Source: HGM12587 sp964580255
GTDB taxonomy: Bacteria > Bacillota > Clostridia > Lachnospirales > Lachnospiraceae
Assembly: GCA_964580255.1 (NCBI GenBank)
Contig: CAZOJX010000061.1
Coordinates: 1-11,289, forward strand
Length of the DNA: 11,289 nucleotides
Reading direction: 5' to 3'
In this document: positions 1 through 5,746 of the stretch, piece by piece
Layout: every line of letters starts with the position of its first letter
Position numbering within the stretch: the first letter of the stretch is position 1
Notes under the pieces: generated by a model
What the model saw: the letters and a program-made list of their open reading frames with translations, nothing else
What the model was told of the DNA's origin: nothing
Database searches by the model: none
Position numbers and translations under genes: made by a program

Positions 1-1020
1 CAGTGGTGCTCTGTAGTACGTTGGGAAAAGACAACCCGTCCGTTCTTACGTTCCAGAGAATTTTTATGGCAGGAAGGTCATACAGCACATGCAACTGCTG
101 AGGAAGCAGAAGAAAGAACTGTACAGATGTTAAATGTCTATGCAGATTTCCTGGAAAATGTGCTGGCGATCCCGGTTGTAAAGGGTGTAAAAACTGAAAA
201 AGAAAAATTTGCAGGTGCATTAAGAACCTACACCATCGAAGCATTGATGCATGATGGAAAGGCATTACAGTCCGGTACCAGCCACAACTTCGGTGACGGA
301 TTTGCGAAAGCCTTTGGTATCCAGTATACAAATAAAGAAAATAAATTAGAGCCTGTTCATCAGACTTCCTGGGGTATGACAACCCGTCTCATCGGAGCCA
401 TTATCATGGTTCACGGAGACGATTCCGGTCTTGTATTACCTCCGAGAATTGCACCGGTTCAGACAATGATCGTGCCGATCGCAATGCACAAAGAAGGTGT
501 TCTGGAAAAAGCACAGGAATTAAAAGAAAAGCTTGGAGAGCTTTACAGCGTACAGCTTGATGATTCTGAAAAATCTCCGGGCTGGAAATTCTCTGAACAG
601 GAGATCAAGGGAATCCCGACACGTATCGAAATGGGACCAAAAGACATTGAAAACAATCAGTGTATCGTGGTTCGTCGTGATACAAGAGAAAAAATCGTGG
701 TATCCTTAGACGATATCGAAACCAAACTTGGCGAAATCCTGGAACAGATGCAGGAAGATATGTTCCAGAAAGCACTGGCTCACAGAGAAGCACATACTTA
801 TGATGCGACAACTTACGAAGAATTCTGTAAGACCGCAGAAGAAAAACCGGGCTTCATCAGAGCAATGTGGTGCGGAGATCAGGCTTGTGAAGACAAGATC
901 AAAGAAGAAGCTGGTTGTACCAGCCGTTGTATGCCGTTTGAACAGAAAGAGATTTCTGACAAATGTATCTGCTGTGGAAGACCGGCGAAAAAGATGGTTT
1001 ACTGGGGCAAAGCATATTAA
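1..1020 (+). CDS. proS: Prolyl-tRNA synthetase, type 3 (C-terminal part; start outside window)
   Basis: This cytoplasmic enzyme charges tRNA-Pro with proline using ATP. The frame is open from base 1, so 339 C-terminal residues are present and roughly 140 N-terminal ones are missing if the protein has the usual length near 480. Class II synthetase elements are visible: RWEKTTRPFLRSREFLWQEG at about residues 7-26 (motif 2 region), TSHNFGDGFAKAF near 93-105, and motif 3 as SWGMTTRLIGA near 123-133 followed by HGDDSGLVLPPRIAP. An anticodon-binding domain follows. The last 50 or so residues are Cys-rich (CGDQAC, CTSRC, CICCG), matching the C-terminal zinc-type domain of the archaeal/eukaryote-like ProRS class, and the protein ends in Tyr (WGKAY), as is usual for that class. 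It has no bacterial-type editing insertion in the part seen. A terminator follows directly, so it ends a transcription unit. Confidence 0.97.
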   Translation, partial: QWCSVVRWEKTTRPFLRSREFLWQEGHTAHATAEEAEERTVQMLNVYADFLENVLAIPVVKGVKTEKEKFAGALRTYTIEALMHDGKALQSGTSHNFGDGFAKAFGIQYTNKENKLEPVHQTSWGMTTRLIGAIIMVHGDDSGLVLPPRIAPVQTMIVPIAMHKEGVLEKAQELKEKLGELYSVQLDDSEKSPGWKFSEQEIKGIPTRIEMGPKDIENNQCIVVRRDTREKIVVSLDDIETKLGEILEQMQEDMFQKALAHREAHTYDATTYEEFCKTAEEKPGFIRAMWCGDQACEDKIKEEAGCTSRCMPFEQKEISDKCICCGRPAKKMVYWGKAY

Positions 1021-1027
1021 AAACCAG

Positions 1028-1054
1028 AGGGACGGCAGCAGCCGTCCCTTTTTT
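1028..1054 (+). terminator. Rho-independent terminator after proS
   Basis: A perfect GC-rich stem GGGACGGC / GCCGTCCC (1029-1036 with 1041-1048) closes an AGCA tetraloop, extended by A1028-T1049, and is followed by six T (1049-1054). It begins 8 bases after the proS stop codon. Confidence 0.93.
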
Positions 1055-1072
1055 AACGATGAGGGCATCGTT
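1055..1072 (+). repeat. Second small hairpin in the cca leader
   Basis: AACGATG and CATCGTT (1055-1061 with 1066-1072) form a perfect 7-bp stem around an AGGG tetraloop. It abuts the T-run of the proS terminator and lies 24 bases upstream of the cca start codon. It has no T-run of its own, so it is not a terminator on the + strand. Its role is unknown and chance is possible. I saw no convincing sigma-A promoter for cca in this gap. Confidence 0.4.
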
Positions 1073-1095
1073 ATACAGTATGAGAGGTAGAGAAA

Positions 1096-2442
1096 ATGAC
1101 AGAGATCAAAATAATCATGCCGGAGGCGGTGAAGGAGATCATTGAACGGCTGGAAAGTGCCGGCTATGAAGCGTTTGCCGTAGGCGGCTGTGTCCGCGAT
1201 GCAGTTCTTGGAAGGGAACCTGCAGACTGGGATATTACAACCTCGGCGTTGCCGGAGGAAGTAAAAAATCTGTTTTCCAGAACCATTGATACGGGGATCC
1301 AGCATGGGACTGTGACTGTGATGAAGGATCATGTGGGTTATGAGGTGACTACTTACCGGATTGACGGGGAATATGAGGACGCCCGTCACCCGAAGGAGGT
1401 TTCCTTCACAGTAAACCTGATCGAGGATCTGAAACGCAGGGACTTTACGATCAATGCCATGGCATATAATGACAGAGCCGGGCTGGTAGACGCGTTTGAC
1501 GGCATTGGAGATTTAGAGAAAAAGATCATACGCTGTGTGGGAAATCCGAGGGACCGTTTTGGAGAAGATGCCCTTCGTATGCTGCGGGCAGTACGGTTTT
1601 CTGCTCAGCTGGGATTTTCTATTGAGGAGGAGACAAAAGAAGCCATCGGAGAGCTTGCGGGCAATCTGGAGAAGATCAGCGCAGAGCGGATTCAGGTGGA
1701 GCTTGTGAAGCTTTTGACCTCAGATCACCCGGAATATCTTCGGACGGCTTATGAAACCGGGATCACTGCAGTGGTCCTGCCGGAATTTGACGCCTGCATG
1801 GCCTGTGAACAAAATCACCCATGGCATGTGGGAAATGTGGGAGAACACACCTTAAATGCTCTTTTACAGGTGGAAAAGGATAAAGTACTCCGTCTGACCA
1901 TGCTTTTCCATGATTTTGGAAAGCCGCTGACCCATTCCAAAAATGAGGACGGTGTTTCACATTTTTACGGACATGCGGAAGTGAGCGCAGAAATGGCGCG
2001 AGATATCCTGCGGCGTCTGAAATTTGATAATGATACGACGGATAAGGTGAAAAAGCTGGTAGCAGAGCATGACCGGTTTATAAAAAACGAGCCAAACCGG
2101 GTGCGCCGTGCTGTTTCCAAGGTTGGAAAGGATCTGTTCCCGTATTTTCTGAAGGTGCGCCGGGCGGATATTCTGGCACAGAATCCGGAAATGGCAGAAG
2201 AACGGTTAAGGGAGCTTGACCGGCTGGAGGAACTTTATGAAGCTGTTCTTGCCAAAGAGGAAGCGGTTTCCGTAAAGGAGCTTGCGGTTGACGGGAAAGA
2301 TCTGATCGCAGCAGGAGTTCCTCAGGGAAAACAGATTGGGGAGATCTTAAATGACCTTCTGGAGCTGGTTTTGGAGCAGCCTGAGAAAAATACAAAGGAA
2401 GCTTTGCTGGCAAAGACAGAAGAAATCTTAAAGAATGCATAA
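1096..2442 (+). CDS. cca: CCA-adding enzyme (tRNA nucleotidyltransferase) with HD domain
   Basis: Adds or repairs the 3'-terminal CCA of tRNAs, using CTP and ATP without a nucleic-acid template. The 448-aa product shows class II nucleotidyltransferase motifs: GGCVRDAVLGR at 30-40, the metal-binding D-W-D (D44, D46), RRDFTINA at 114-121, and the nucleotide-selecting EDALR at 157-161. An HD domain follows: HPWHVGNVGEHT near 241-252, HD at 272-273 and H293. HD domains in this family can carry phosphohydrolase activity (known for the E. coli enzyme), whereas the shorter Bacillus enzyme lacks one. The start ATG at 1096 has a GAGAGG-like site 8 bases upstream. The gene lies between a terminator and a spore coat gene. 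Assignment to CCA addition rather than poly(A) polymerase rests on overall motif pattern and is not fully certain. Confidence 0.93.
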   Translation: MTEIKIIMPEAVKEIIERLESAGYEAFAVGGCVRDAVLGREPADWDITTSALPEEVKNLFSRTIDTGIQHGTVTVMKDHVGYEVTTYRIDGEYEDARHPKEVSFTVNLIEDLKRRDFTINAMAYNDRAGLVDAFDGIGDLEKKIIRCVGNPRDRFGEDALRMLRAVRFSAQLGFSIEEETKEAIGELAGNLEKISAERIQVELVKLLTSDHPEYLRTAYETGITAVVLPEFDACMACEQNHPWHVGNVGEHTLNALLQVEKDKVLRLTMLFHDFGKPLTHSKNEDGVSHFYGHAEVSAEMARDILRRLKFDNDTTDKVKKLVAEHDRFIKNEPNRVRRAVSKVGKDLFPYFLKVRRADILAQNPEMAEERLRELDRLEELYEAVLAKEEAVSVKELAVDGKDLIAAGVPQGKQIGEILNDLLELVLEQPEKNTKEALLAKTEEILKNA

Positions 2443-2447
2443 GGCGG

Positions 2448-2476
2448 TGCTATTTTGATGCTCGTTCTCATATGAT
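2448..2476 (+). promoter_or_regulatory. Possible mother-cell (sigma-E type) promoter for the cotS-like gene
   Basis: TGCTATT (2448-2454) and CATATGAT (2469-2476), 14 bases apart, match 5 of 7 and 6 of 8 positions of the B. subtilis sigma-E consensus KMATATT / CATACAHT. The -10-like element coincides with the 5' arm of the 12-bp inverted repeat. These motifs are degenerate, so this is a weak prediction supported mainly by the sporulation role of the downstream gene. Confidence 0.25.
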
Positions 2477-2502
2477 GAAAAGAACATTGAATCATATGAG
2501 AA
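2465..2502. repeat. Perfect 12-bp inverted repeat upstream of the cotS-like gene
   Basis: TTCTCATATGAT (2465-2476) and ATCATATGAGAA (2491-2502) are exact reverse complements separated by 14 bases. The right arm ends 3 bases before the ribosome-binding G-run (2505-2509) of the cotS-like gene. The stem is AT-rich and the T-run (2511-2517) starts 8 bases after it, so it is not a standard terminator. It could be an operator for a dimeric regulator or an RNA hairpin beside the ribosome site. Confidence 0.75.
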
Positions 2503-2515
2503 ACGGGGGATTTTT

Positions 2516-3511
2516 TTGAATGAGACTGCATTGGAAGTGTTAGAACAGTATGACCTGGAGGTCAAACGCTCCTGGAAAGGACGGGGCGTTTATTTTTTCG
2601 ACACTTCTGAAGGCTTACATATGTTAAAGGAGCATCGGGGTTCAGAGGAAAAACTGGAAAAGCTCCGGCAGCTTTTAGCTTCGCTGGAAACAGTTCAGCT
2701 TTTTAAGACGGATCTTCCGGTGCGGTCAAAGGAAGGCACATTTATCGTAAAAGACCGTGACGAAGTCTCTTATATCCTGAAAAAATGGCATGACGGAAGG
2801 GAATGTGATCCCAGAAGTGAGCTTGATGTGTGCCGCAGTATGGAAGGGCTTGGCATTTTTCATGAAAAGGCCAGAGAACTTTGGGAATTTGATTCCCCGG
2901 AGCAGAGAGCCCGTTACGAGGGCAGCAGCCTGATCGAGGAAATGGAGAAGCGCACCAGAGAACTGAAAAAAGTACAGACGTTTATCCGGAAAAAGCAGAA
3001 AAAGGGAGCCTTTGAATCAGCTTATCTGGAGGTGATTCCGGAATATTTAACTCAGGCATCAGGGATTACGGAAAAAATGCGGGAGAGCGGCTACGAAGCC
3101 CTGCAGAAGCAGGCGTTTTCCCAGGGAAGGATCTGTCATGGGGAATTCATGCAGCACAATGTGTTATTTGACCGTTCCAAGATGATCTTCACCAATTTTG
3201 AACATGCCCACCTGGATCTTCAATGTGTCGATGTAACACTGTTTCTTCGGAAGATCATGGAAAAGCAGGGGTGGAGGATCGCTCAGGGAGAAAAGCTGCT
3301 TCATGCTTACGAGATCGTCCGTCCTTTGGGCGAGCAGGAGCGTATGATCCTGGCACTGCGCCTGTCCTATCCGGAAAAGCTCTGGAAGCTTGCCAATCAT
3401 TATTATCATACGAACAAAGCGTGGATCCCGGCCAAAAATCTGGATAAGTTGAAAACCTTTGTGAACCAGCAGAAGGAGCGGGAACGATTTGTGAAAAAAG
3501 TGCTTTTATAA
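2516..3511 (+). CDS. cotS: CotS-family spore coat protein (kinase-like fold)
   Basis: Resembles the CotS/YutH/CotI family, spore coat proteins built on an aminoglycoside-phosphotransferase-like kinase fold; in Bacillus they are deposited on the spore from the mother cell. The 331-aa protein starts with a typical family segment (LEQYDLEVKRSWKGRG, 9-24), has a candidate nucleotide-site Lys in HMLKEH (K38), and the catalytic-loop region HGEFMQHN at 208-215, then TNF at 226-228 and VDVTLFLRKIM. True kinases have HxDxxxxN and a later metal-binding Asp; here the catalytic Asp is Glu and the second position reads Asn, so catalysis is doubtful. No signal peptide or membrane segment is seen. The start is TTG at 2516, chosen because GGGGG at 2505-2509 sits 6 bases upstream and the N-terminus fits the family. 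The exact paralogue cannot be assigned. Confidence 0.82.
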   Translation: MNETALEVLEQYDLEVKRSWKGRGVYFFDTSEGLHMLKEHRGSEEKLEKLRQLLASLETVQLFKTDLPVRSKEGTFIVKDRDEVSYILKKWHDGRECDPRSELDVCRSMEGLGIFHEKARELWEFDSPEQRARYEGSSLIEEMEKRTRELKKVQTFIRKKQKKGAFESAYLEVIPEYLTQASGITEKMRESGYEALQKQAFSQGRICHGEFMQHNVLFDRSKMIFTNFEHAHLDLQCVDVTLFLRKIMEKQGWRIAQGEKLLHAYEIVRPLGEQERMILALRLSYPEKLWKLANHYYHTNKAWIPAKNLDKLKTFVNQQKERERFVKKVLL

Positions 3512-3538
3512 ATACGAAAGCGGAAAGAGGAAAGTATC

Positions 3539-3946
3539 ATGGAAAAATATACCTATGAACAGTTGTTAGGAATCATTGCGGAACTTCGAAGCGACCATGG
3601 CTGTCCCTGGGATCGTGCCCAGACCCATGAATCGATGATCAAATGTCTTTATGATGAAAGTGATGAAGTGGCGGAAGCGATCAAAAACAAGGACGACGAA
3701 AATTTATGTGAAGAACTTGGAGATGTATTTCTGCAGGTTCTTCTCCATGCACAGATCGCTGCGGAGGAAGGCCGTTTTACCATGGAAGATGTGGTTGACG
3801 CTCTGGCGAAAAAAATGATCCGGCGACACCCGCATGTGTTTGGTGATGCACCGCAGGCACAGACTGCAGAGGAAGGACTTGCCATGTGGAAAGCGATCAA
3901 AGAAAAGGAAAAGGCGGACAGGGAAAAACGCTCAGAAAATCCTTAG
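3539..3946 (+). CDS. mazG: MazG-type nucleoside triphosphate pyrophosphohydrolase, single domain
   Basis: Hydrolyses nucleoside triphosphates to monophosphates and pyrophosphate, a house-cleaning activity against damaged or non-canonical nucleotides. The 135-aa protein has the family opening GCPWDRAQTHESM (21-33), the helical metal-binding motif DExxE (D39, E40, E43) and ELGD with E59 and D62, then KMIRRHPHVFGD. It matches one MazG domain; E. coli MazG has two in tandem, and the B. subtilis homologue at this locus, YabN, carries an extra N-terminal methylase-like domain absent here. AAAGAGG lies 8 bases before the ATG. It is 27 bases downstream of the cotS-like gene and probably read from the same upstream transcript, since I see no promoter in the gap. 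The C-terminus is a charged Lys/Glu tail. Confidence 0.92.
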   Translation: MEKYTYEQLLGIIAELRSDHGCPWDRAQTHESMIKCLYDESDEVAEAIKNKDDENLCEELGDVFLQVLLHAQIAAEEGRFTMEDVVDALAKKMIRRHPHVFGDAPQAQTAEEGLAMWKAIKEKEKADREKRSENP

Positions 3947-3973
3947 AAAATCATGAAGATTTTGCTAAATTCC

Positions 3974-4002
3974 TTGACAAACTATAGGAAAAAGGCTATA
4001 AC
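3974..4002 (+). promoter_or_regulatory. Strong sigma-A promoter for hup-rqcP
   Basis: A perfect TTGACA (3974-3979) and TATAAC (3997-4002) are spaced by exactly 17 bases. Transcription would begin near 4009, giving a leader of about 50 bases with a full AGGAGG (4043-4048) 9 bases before the hup ATG. This fits the high expression expected for HU. Confidence 0.88.
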
Positions 4003-4057
4003 AGAAGTCAGCATGTTATGTGCATGAAGACTAGATCATATTAGGAGGAGTTAATCC

Positions 4058-4330
4058 ATGAACAAGACAGAATTTATTGCAGCAATCGCTGAAAAAACAG
4101 AATTATCTAAAAAAGACGCTGAAAAAGCTTTAAAAGCATTCACAGAAGTTGTAGCTGAAGAATTAAAGAAAGGTGAAAAAGTTCAGTTAGTTGGATTCGG
4201 TACATTCGAAGTTTCTGAAAGAGCTGAAAGAGAAGGAAGAAATCCTCAGACAGGCGAAACAATGACAATCGCTGCTTCTAAAGCACCAAAATTCAAAGCA
4301 GGTAAAGCTTTAAAAGACGCTATCAACTAA
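4058..4330 (+). CDS. hup: DNA-binding protein HU
   Basis: A small histone-like protein that binds and bends DNA as a dimer and compacts the nucleoid. The 90-aa length is exactly typical. It has the N-terminal helices (NKTEFIAAIAEKTELSKKDAE), the signature VGFGTFEVSERAEREGRNPQTGE with the DNA-intercalating RNPQTG at 61-66 (P63), and the C-terminal ASKAPKFKAGKALKDAIN. Codon choice differs from the neighbours: it is strongly A- and T-ending (AAA, GAA, GCT, TTA), a pattern of highly expressed genes rather than a sign of transfer. The gene has its own strong promoter and a full ribosome site. It sits between mazG and rqcP, a place where B. subtilis has no HU gene (there yabN is followed by yabO). 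Confidence 0.97.
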   Translation: MNKTEFIAAIAEKTELSKKDAEKALKAFTEVVAEELKKGEKVQLVGFGTFEVSERAEREGRNPQTGETMTIAASKAPKFKAGKALKDAIN

Positions 4331-4333
4331 TCT

Positions 4334-4573
4334 ATGCGGCTGGACAAGTATCTGAAGGTTTCCAGACTGATCAAGCGCCGTACGGTGGCAAATGAAGCCT
4401 GCGATGCGGGACGAGTTCTCATTAACGGCAAGGTGGCAAAAGCTTCCGCAAATGTTGCAGTGGGAGACGTGATTGAGATCGGCTTTGGAACAAGAAGTGT
4501 AAAGGTGGAGGTTCTGGATATTCAGGATACCACCAAAAAAGACGAAGCAAAAGATTTATTCAAATATTTGTAA
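4334..4573 (+). CDS. rqcP: RqcP (YabO), S4-domain ribosome quality control factor
   Basis: A 79-aa S4-type RNA-binding protein. In B. subtilis the homologue RqcP works with RqcH on stalled 50S subunits, stabilising the P-site tRNA during poly-alanine tailing of unfinished chains. The S4 fold covers nearly the whole protein: MRLDKYLKVSRLIKRRTVAN, then GRVLINGKVAKAS and GDVIEIGF, with conserved N-terminal arginines (R2, R11, R15, R16). The short relative Hsp15 is an alternative, but the length and the neighbourhood (mazG upstream, yabP-yabQ-divIC downstream) match yabO. The ATG lies 3 bases after the hup stop codon, and no Shine-Dalgarno sequence is present in the preceding bases, so translation probably depends on ribosomes finishing hup. 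The unit ends at the hairpin upstream of yabP. Confidence 0.9.
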   Translation: MRLDKYLKVSRLIKRRTVANEACDAGRVLINGKVAKASANVAVGDVIEIGFGTRSVKVEVLDIQDTTKKDEAKDLFKYL

Positions 4574-4579
4574 AAAGTC

Positions 4580-4607
4580 TAAAATTCAAAACCTCTTAAT
4601 ATACTTT
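4580..4607 (+). promoter_or_regulatory. Possible sigma-E type promoter for yabP-yabQ, inside the hairpin
   Basis: TAAAATT (4580-4586) and TATACTTT (4600-4607), 13 bases apart, match 6 of 7 and 6 of 8 positions of the B. subtilis sigma-E consensus. The -10-like element lies in the left half of the hairpin, so a transcript starting near 4614 would lack that half and leave the yabP ribosome site unpaired. B. subtilis yabP and yabQ are sporulation genes of the mother cell. The motif is degenerate, so the call is tentative. Confidence 0.3.
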
Positions 4608-4635
4608 CTTAGGAATGTATATCAGGAGGTTTTTT
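4588..4635 (+). terminator. Long hairpin/terminator overlapping the yabP ribosome-binding site
   Basis: AAAACCTC (4588-4595) pairs with GAGGTTTT (4626-4633); inside it ATATAC (4599-4604) pairs with GTATAT (4617-4622), and TTC/GAA (4606-4608 with 4613-4615) closes a TTAG loop. A run of six T (4630-4635) follows the GC part of the stem. It starts 15 bases after the rqcP stop, so it can terminate hup-rqcP transcripts. The yabP Shine-Dalgarno AGGAGG (4624-4629) is mostly within its right arm, so it can also block yabP translation on read-through RNA. Confidence 0.7.
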
Positions 4636-4637
4636 GT

Positions 4638-4922
4638 ATGGAAGAAAAGCAGTATGCGAAGGCACATAAACTGACCCTGTCCAATCGAAGGACAGGCACG
4701 ATCACCGGAGTCGCAGATGTGATTTCATTTGATATTTCAGAGGTGCTTTTGGAAACGGAGCAGGGAATGCTGATGATCAAGGGAGCTGACCTTCATGTGA
4801 ACCGTCTGACCCTGGAAAAGGGCGAGATCGATATTGAAGGCCGCATAGATTCTCTGGCTTATTCGGAGGTAACCTCTTTTCAGAAACAAAGCGAATCCCT
4901 TTTGGGAAGACTGTTTAAATGA
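4638..4922 (+). CDS. yabP: Sporulation protein YabP
   Basis: A 94-aa member of the YabP/YqfC family of small sporulation proteins, made in the mother cell in B. subtilis; the biochemical role is unknown. The family pattern is clear: a short beta-rich protein with HKLTLSNRRTGTITGVADVISFDISEVLLET (11-40), GMLMIKGADLHVNRLTLEKGEIDIEGRIDSLAYSE (43-77), and a basic C-terminus. There is no membrane segment. AGGAGG (4624-4629) lies 8 bases before the ATG and is part of a hairpin that may keep it silent on vegetative read-through transcripts. The stop codon overlaps the start of yabQ (ATGA), which points to translational coupling of the two sporulation genes. Confidence 0.92.
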   Translation: MEEKQYAKAHKLTLSNRRTGTITGVADVISFDISEVLLETEQGMLMIKGADLHVNRLTLEKGEIDIEGRIDSLAYSEVTSFQKQSESLLGRLFK

Positions 4923-5383
4923 TGAGCGCGGGGATCCTGCAGGAGCTGCGGGTGGCAGCGGTAGCTGTTCTTGACGGTGCATTGATCACGCTGGTGTATG
5001 ACGGAATCCGGATCTTTCGCAGAGGGATTTCTCATGGGAATTTCTGGATCGGTGCGGAGGATCTGATCTTCTGGATCTTTACGTCTCTCTGGGTATTTTC
5101 GGTGCTTTATCGGGAAAATGACGGCAGCCTCCGGCTGTATACAATCCTTGCCATGACAGCAGGTATGTTTTTATATCATCAGACCGTCAGTGAACCTTTG
5201 GTGCGGATTTTAGGCGGATTATTTCATAAGCTGGTAGAACTTCTTTTGTTTCCGCTGAAAAAGGTAAAAATTACCATAATATTTTTCGGAAAGAAATTGA
5301 AAAAGCGGAGCACAGGACTTATAATGAAGCTAAGATGGAGGAAAAATGATGGCAACGAAGATGAATCGGAAAAAGAGATTTAG
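4919..5383 (+). CDS. yabQ: Spore cortex membrane protein YabQ
   Basis: In B. subtilis YabQ is a membrane protein needed for making the spore cortex peptidoglycan. This 154-aa protein has about four hydrophobic segments, roughly residues 13-33, 43-63, 72-90 and 98-122, with the acidic residues D19, D28 and D48 in or beside the first two, and a highly basic tail (KKLKKRSTG, LRWRKND) likely in the cytoplasm. Family assignment rests on size, topology and position between yabP and divIC. The start at 4919 overlaps the yabP stop by four bases and has GGGAAG 9 bases upstream; the adjacent ATG at 4922 is an alternative. Its last 35 to 38 bases overlap divIC in another frame, and the divIC promoter lies inside its coding sequence at 5297-5325. 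Confidence 0.9.
   Translation: MMSAGILQELRVAAVAVLDGALITLVYDGIRIFRRGISHGNFWIGAEDLIFWIFTSLWVFSVLYRENDGSLRLYTILAMTAGMFLYHQTVSEPLVRILGGLFHKLVELLLFPLKKVKITIIFFGKKLKKRSTGLIMKLRWRKNDGNEDESEKEI
5297..5325 (+). promoter_or_regulatory. Sigma-A promoter for divIC within yabQ
   Basis: TTGAAA (5297-5302, 5 of 6) and a perfect TATAAT (5320-5325) are separated by 17 bases. The predicted start near 5332 leaves a very short leader before GGAGG (5337-5341) and the divIC ATG. It would give divIC vegetative expression independent of yabP-yabQ. Confidence 0.72.
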
Positions 5384-5654
5384 AAGACATTTGGGCTCCC
5401 TTGCGATCGTAGGAGTCGTTATTTTGCTGCTCGTTTTTGTATCCATTGGTTCCTTGAGTTTAAGGGTTTCTAATGAAAAGAAGCAGGAACGCATCGAGGA
5501 ACTGGAAAAACAGATCGCAGAGGAAGAAGAAAAAGCAGAAGAACTGGAAGAATACGGAAAGTATGTGCAGACAAAGAAGTATGCAGAGGAAGTTGCCAAA
5601 GAAAAATTAGGCCTGGTCTATGAAGATGAGATCATCTTTAAGGCGGAGGATTAG
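5349..5654 (+). CDS. divIC: Septum formation initiator DivIC/FtsB-like protein
   Basis: A bitopic cell-division protein that joins FtsL and DivIB/FtsQ in the divisome. The protein is about 101 aa: a basic cytoplasmic start (NRKKRFRRH), one membrane helix near residues 16-36, an acidic coiled coil near 42-68 (repeated EELEKQIAEEEEKAEELEE), and the family's C-terminal motif YAEEVAKEKLGLVYEDEIIF. Two ATGs lie in tandem at 5346 and 5349; GGAGG at 5337-5341 is 4 bases from the first and 7 from the second, so I prefer the second. It overlaps the end of yabQ by 35 bases and is followed 21 bases after its stop by a terminator. FtsL has similar topology, but position next to yabQ and the C-terminal motif favour DivIC. 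Confidence 0.9.
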   Translation: MATKMNRKKRFRRHLGSLAIVGVVILLLVFVSIGSLSLRVSNEKKQERIEELEKQIAEEEEKAEELEEYGKYVQTKKYAEEVAKEKLGLVYEDEIIFKAED

Positions 5655-5675
5655 AAATTTCAGAAAAGAACTGAG

Positions 5676-5706
5676 AAGGCTGTCACGAGGGTGACGGTCT
5701 TTTTTT
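5676..5706 (+). terminator. Rho-independent terminator after divIC
   Basis: AAGGCTGTCAC (5676-5686) pairs with GTGACGGTCTT (5691-5701), including two G-T pairs, around a GAGG loop, and runs into seven T (5700-5706). It closes the yabP-yabQ-divIC unit. Its T-run merges with the first Spo0A box of spoIIE. Confidence 0.9.
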
Positions 5707-5712
5707 GTCAAA
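5704..5712 (+). promoter_or_regulatory. Spo0A box upstream of spoIIE
   Basis: TTTGTCAAA matches the Spo0A consensus TTTGTCRAA at every position. It overlaps the T-run of the divIC terminator and lies 27 bases upstream of the spoIIE -35 element. Confidence 0.6.
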
Positions 5713-5737
5713 AAGTATAGGTTTTTTAAGACGATTC

Positions 5738-5746
5738 TTTGACAAA
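5738..5746 (-). promoter_or_regulatory. Spo0A box overlapping the spoIIE -35 element
   Basis: TTTGACAAA reads TTTGTCAAA on the minus strand, again a full match to TTTGTCRAA. It contains the TTGACA -35 hexamer. Its centre is 34 bases from that of the first box, and the two are in opposite orientation. Spo0A-P sites overlapping the -35 region are known from Spo0A-activated promoters. Confidence 0.6.

Noticed and set aside
706..1389. 227-codon open frame on the minus strand opposite proS and cca
   Set aside because: It spans two well-supported genes and a terminator, has no ribosome site or recognisable motif, and its composition is that of the complement of + strand codons.
3947..3963. AAAATC/GATTTT hairpin just after the mazG stop as a terminator
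   Set aside because: Six base pairs with a single G-C pair and no T-run beyond the stem; too weak to call.
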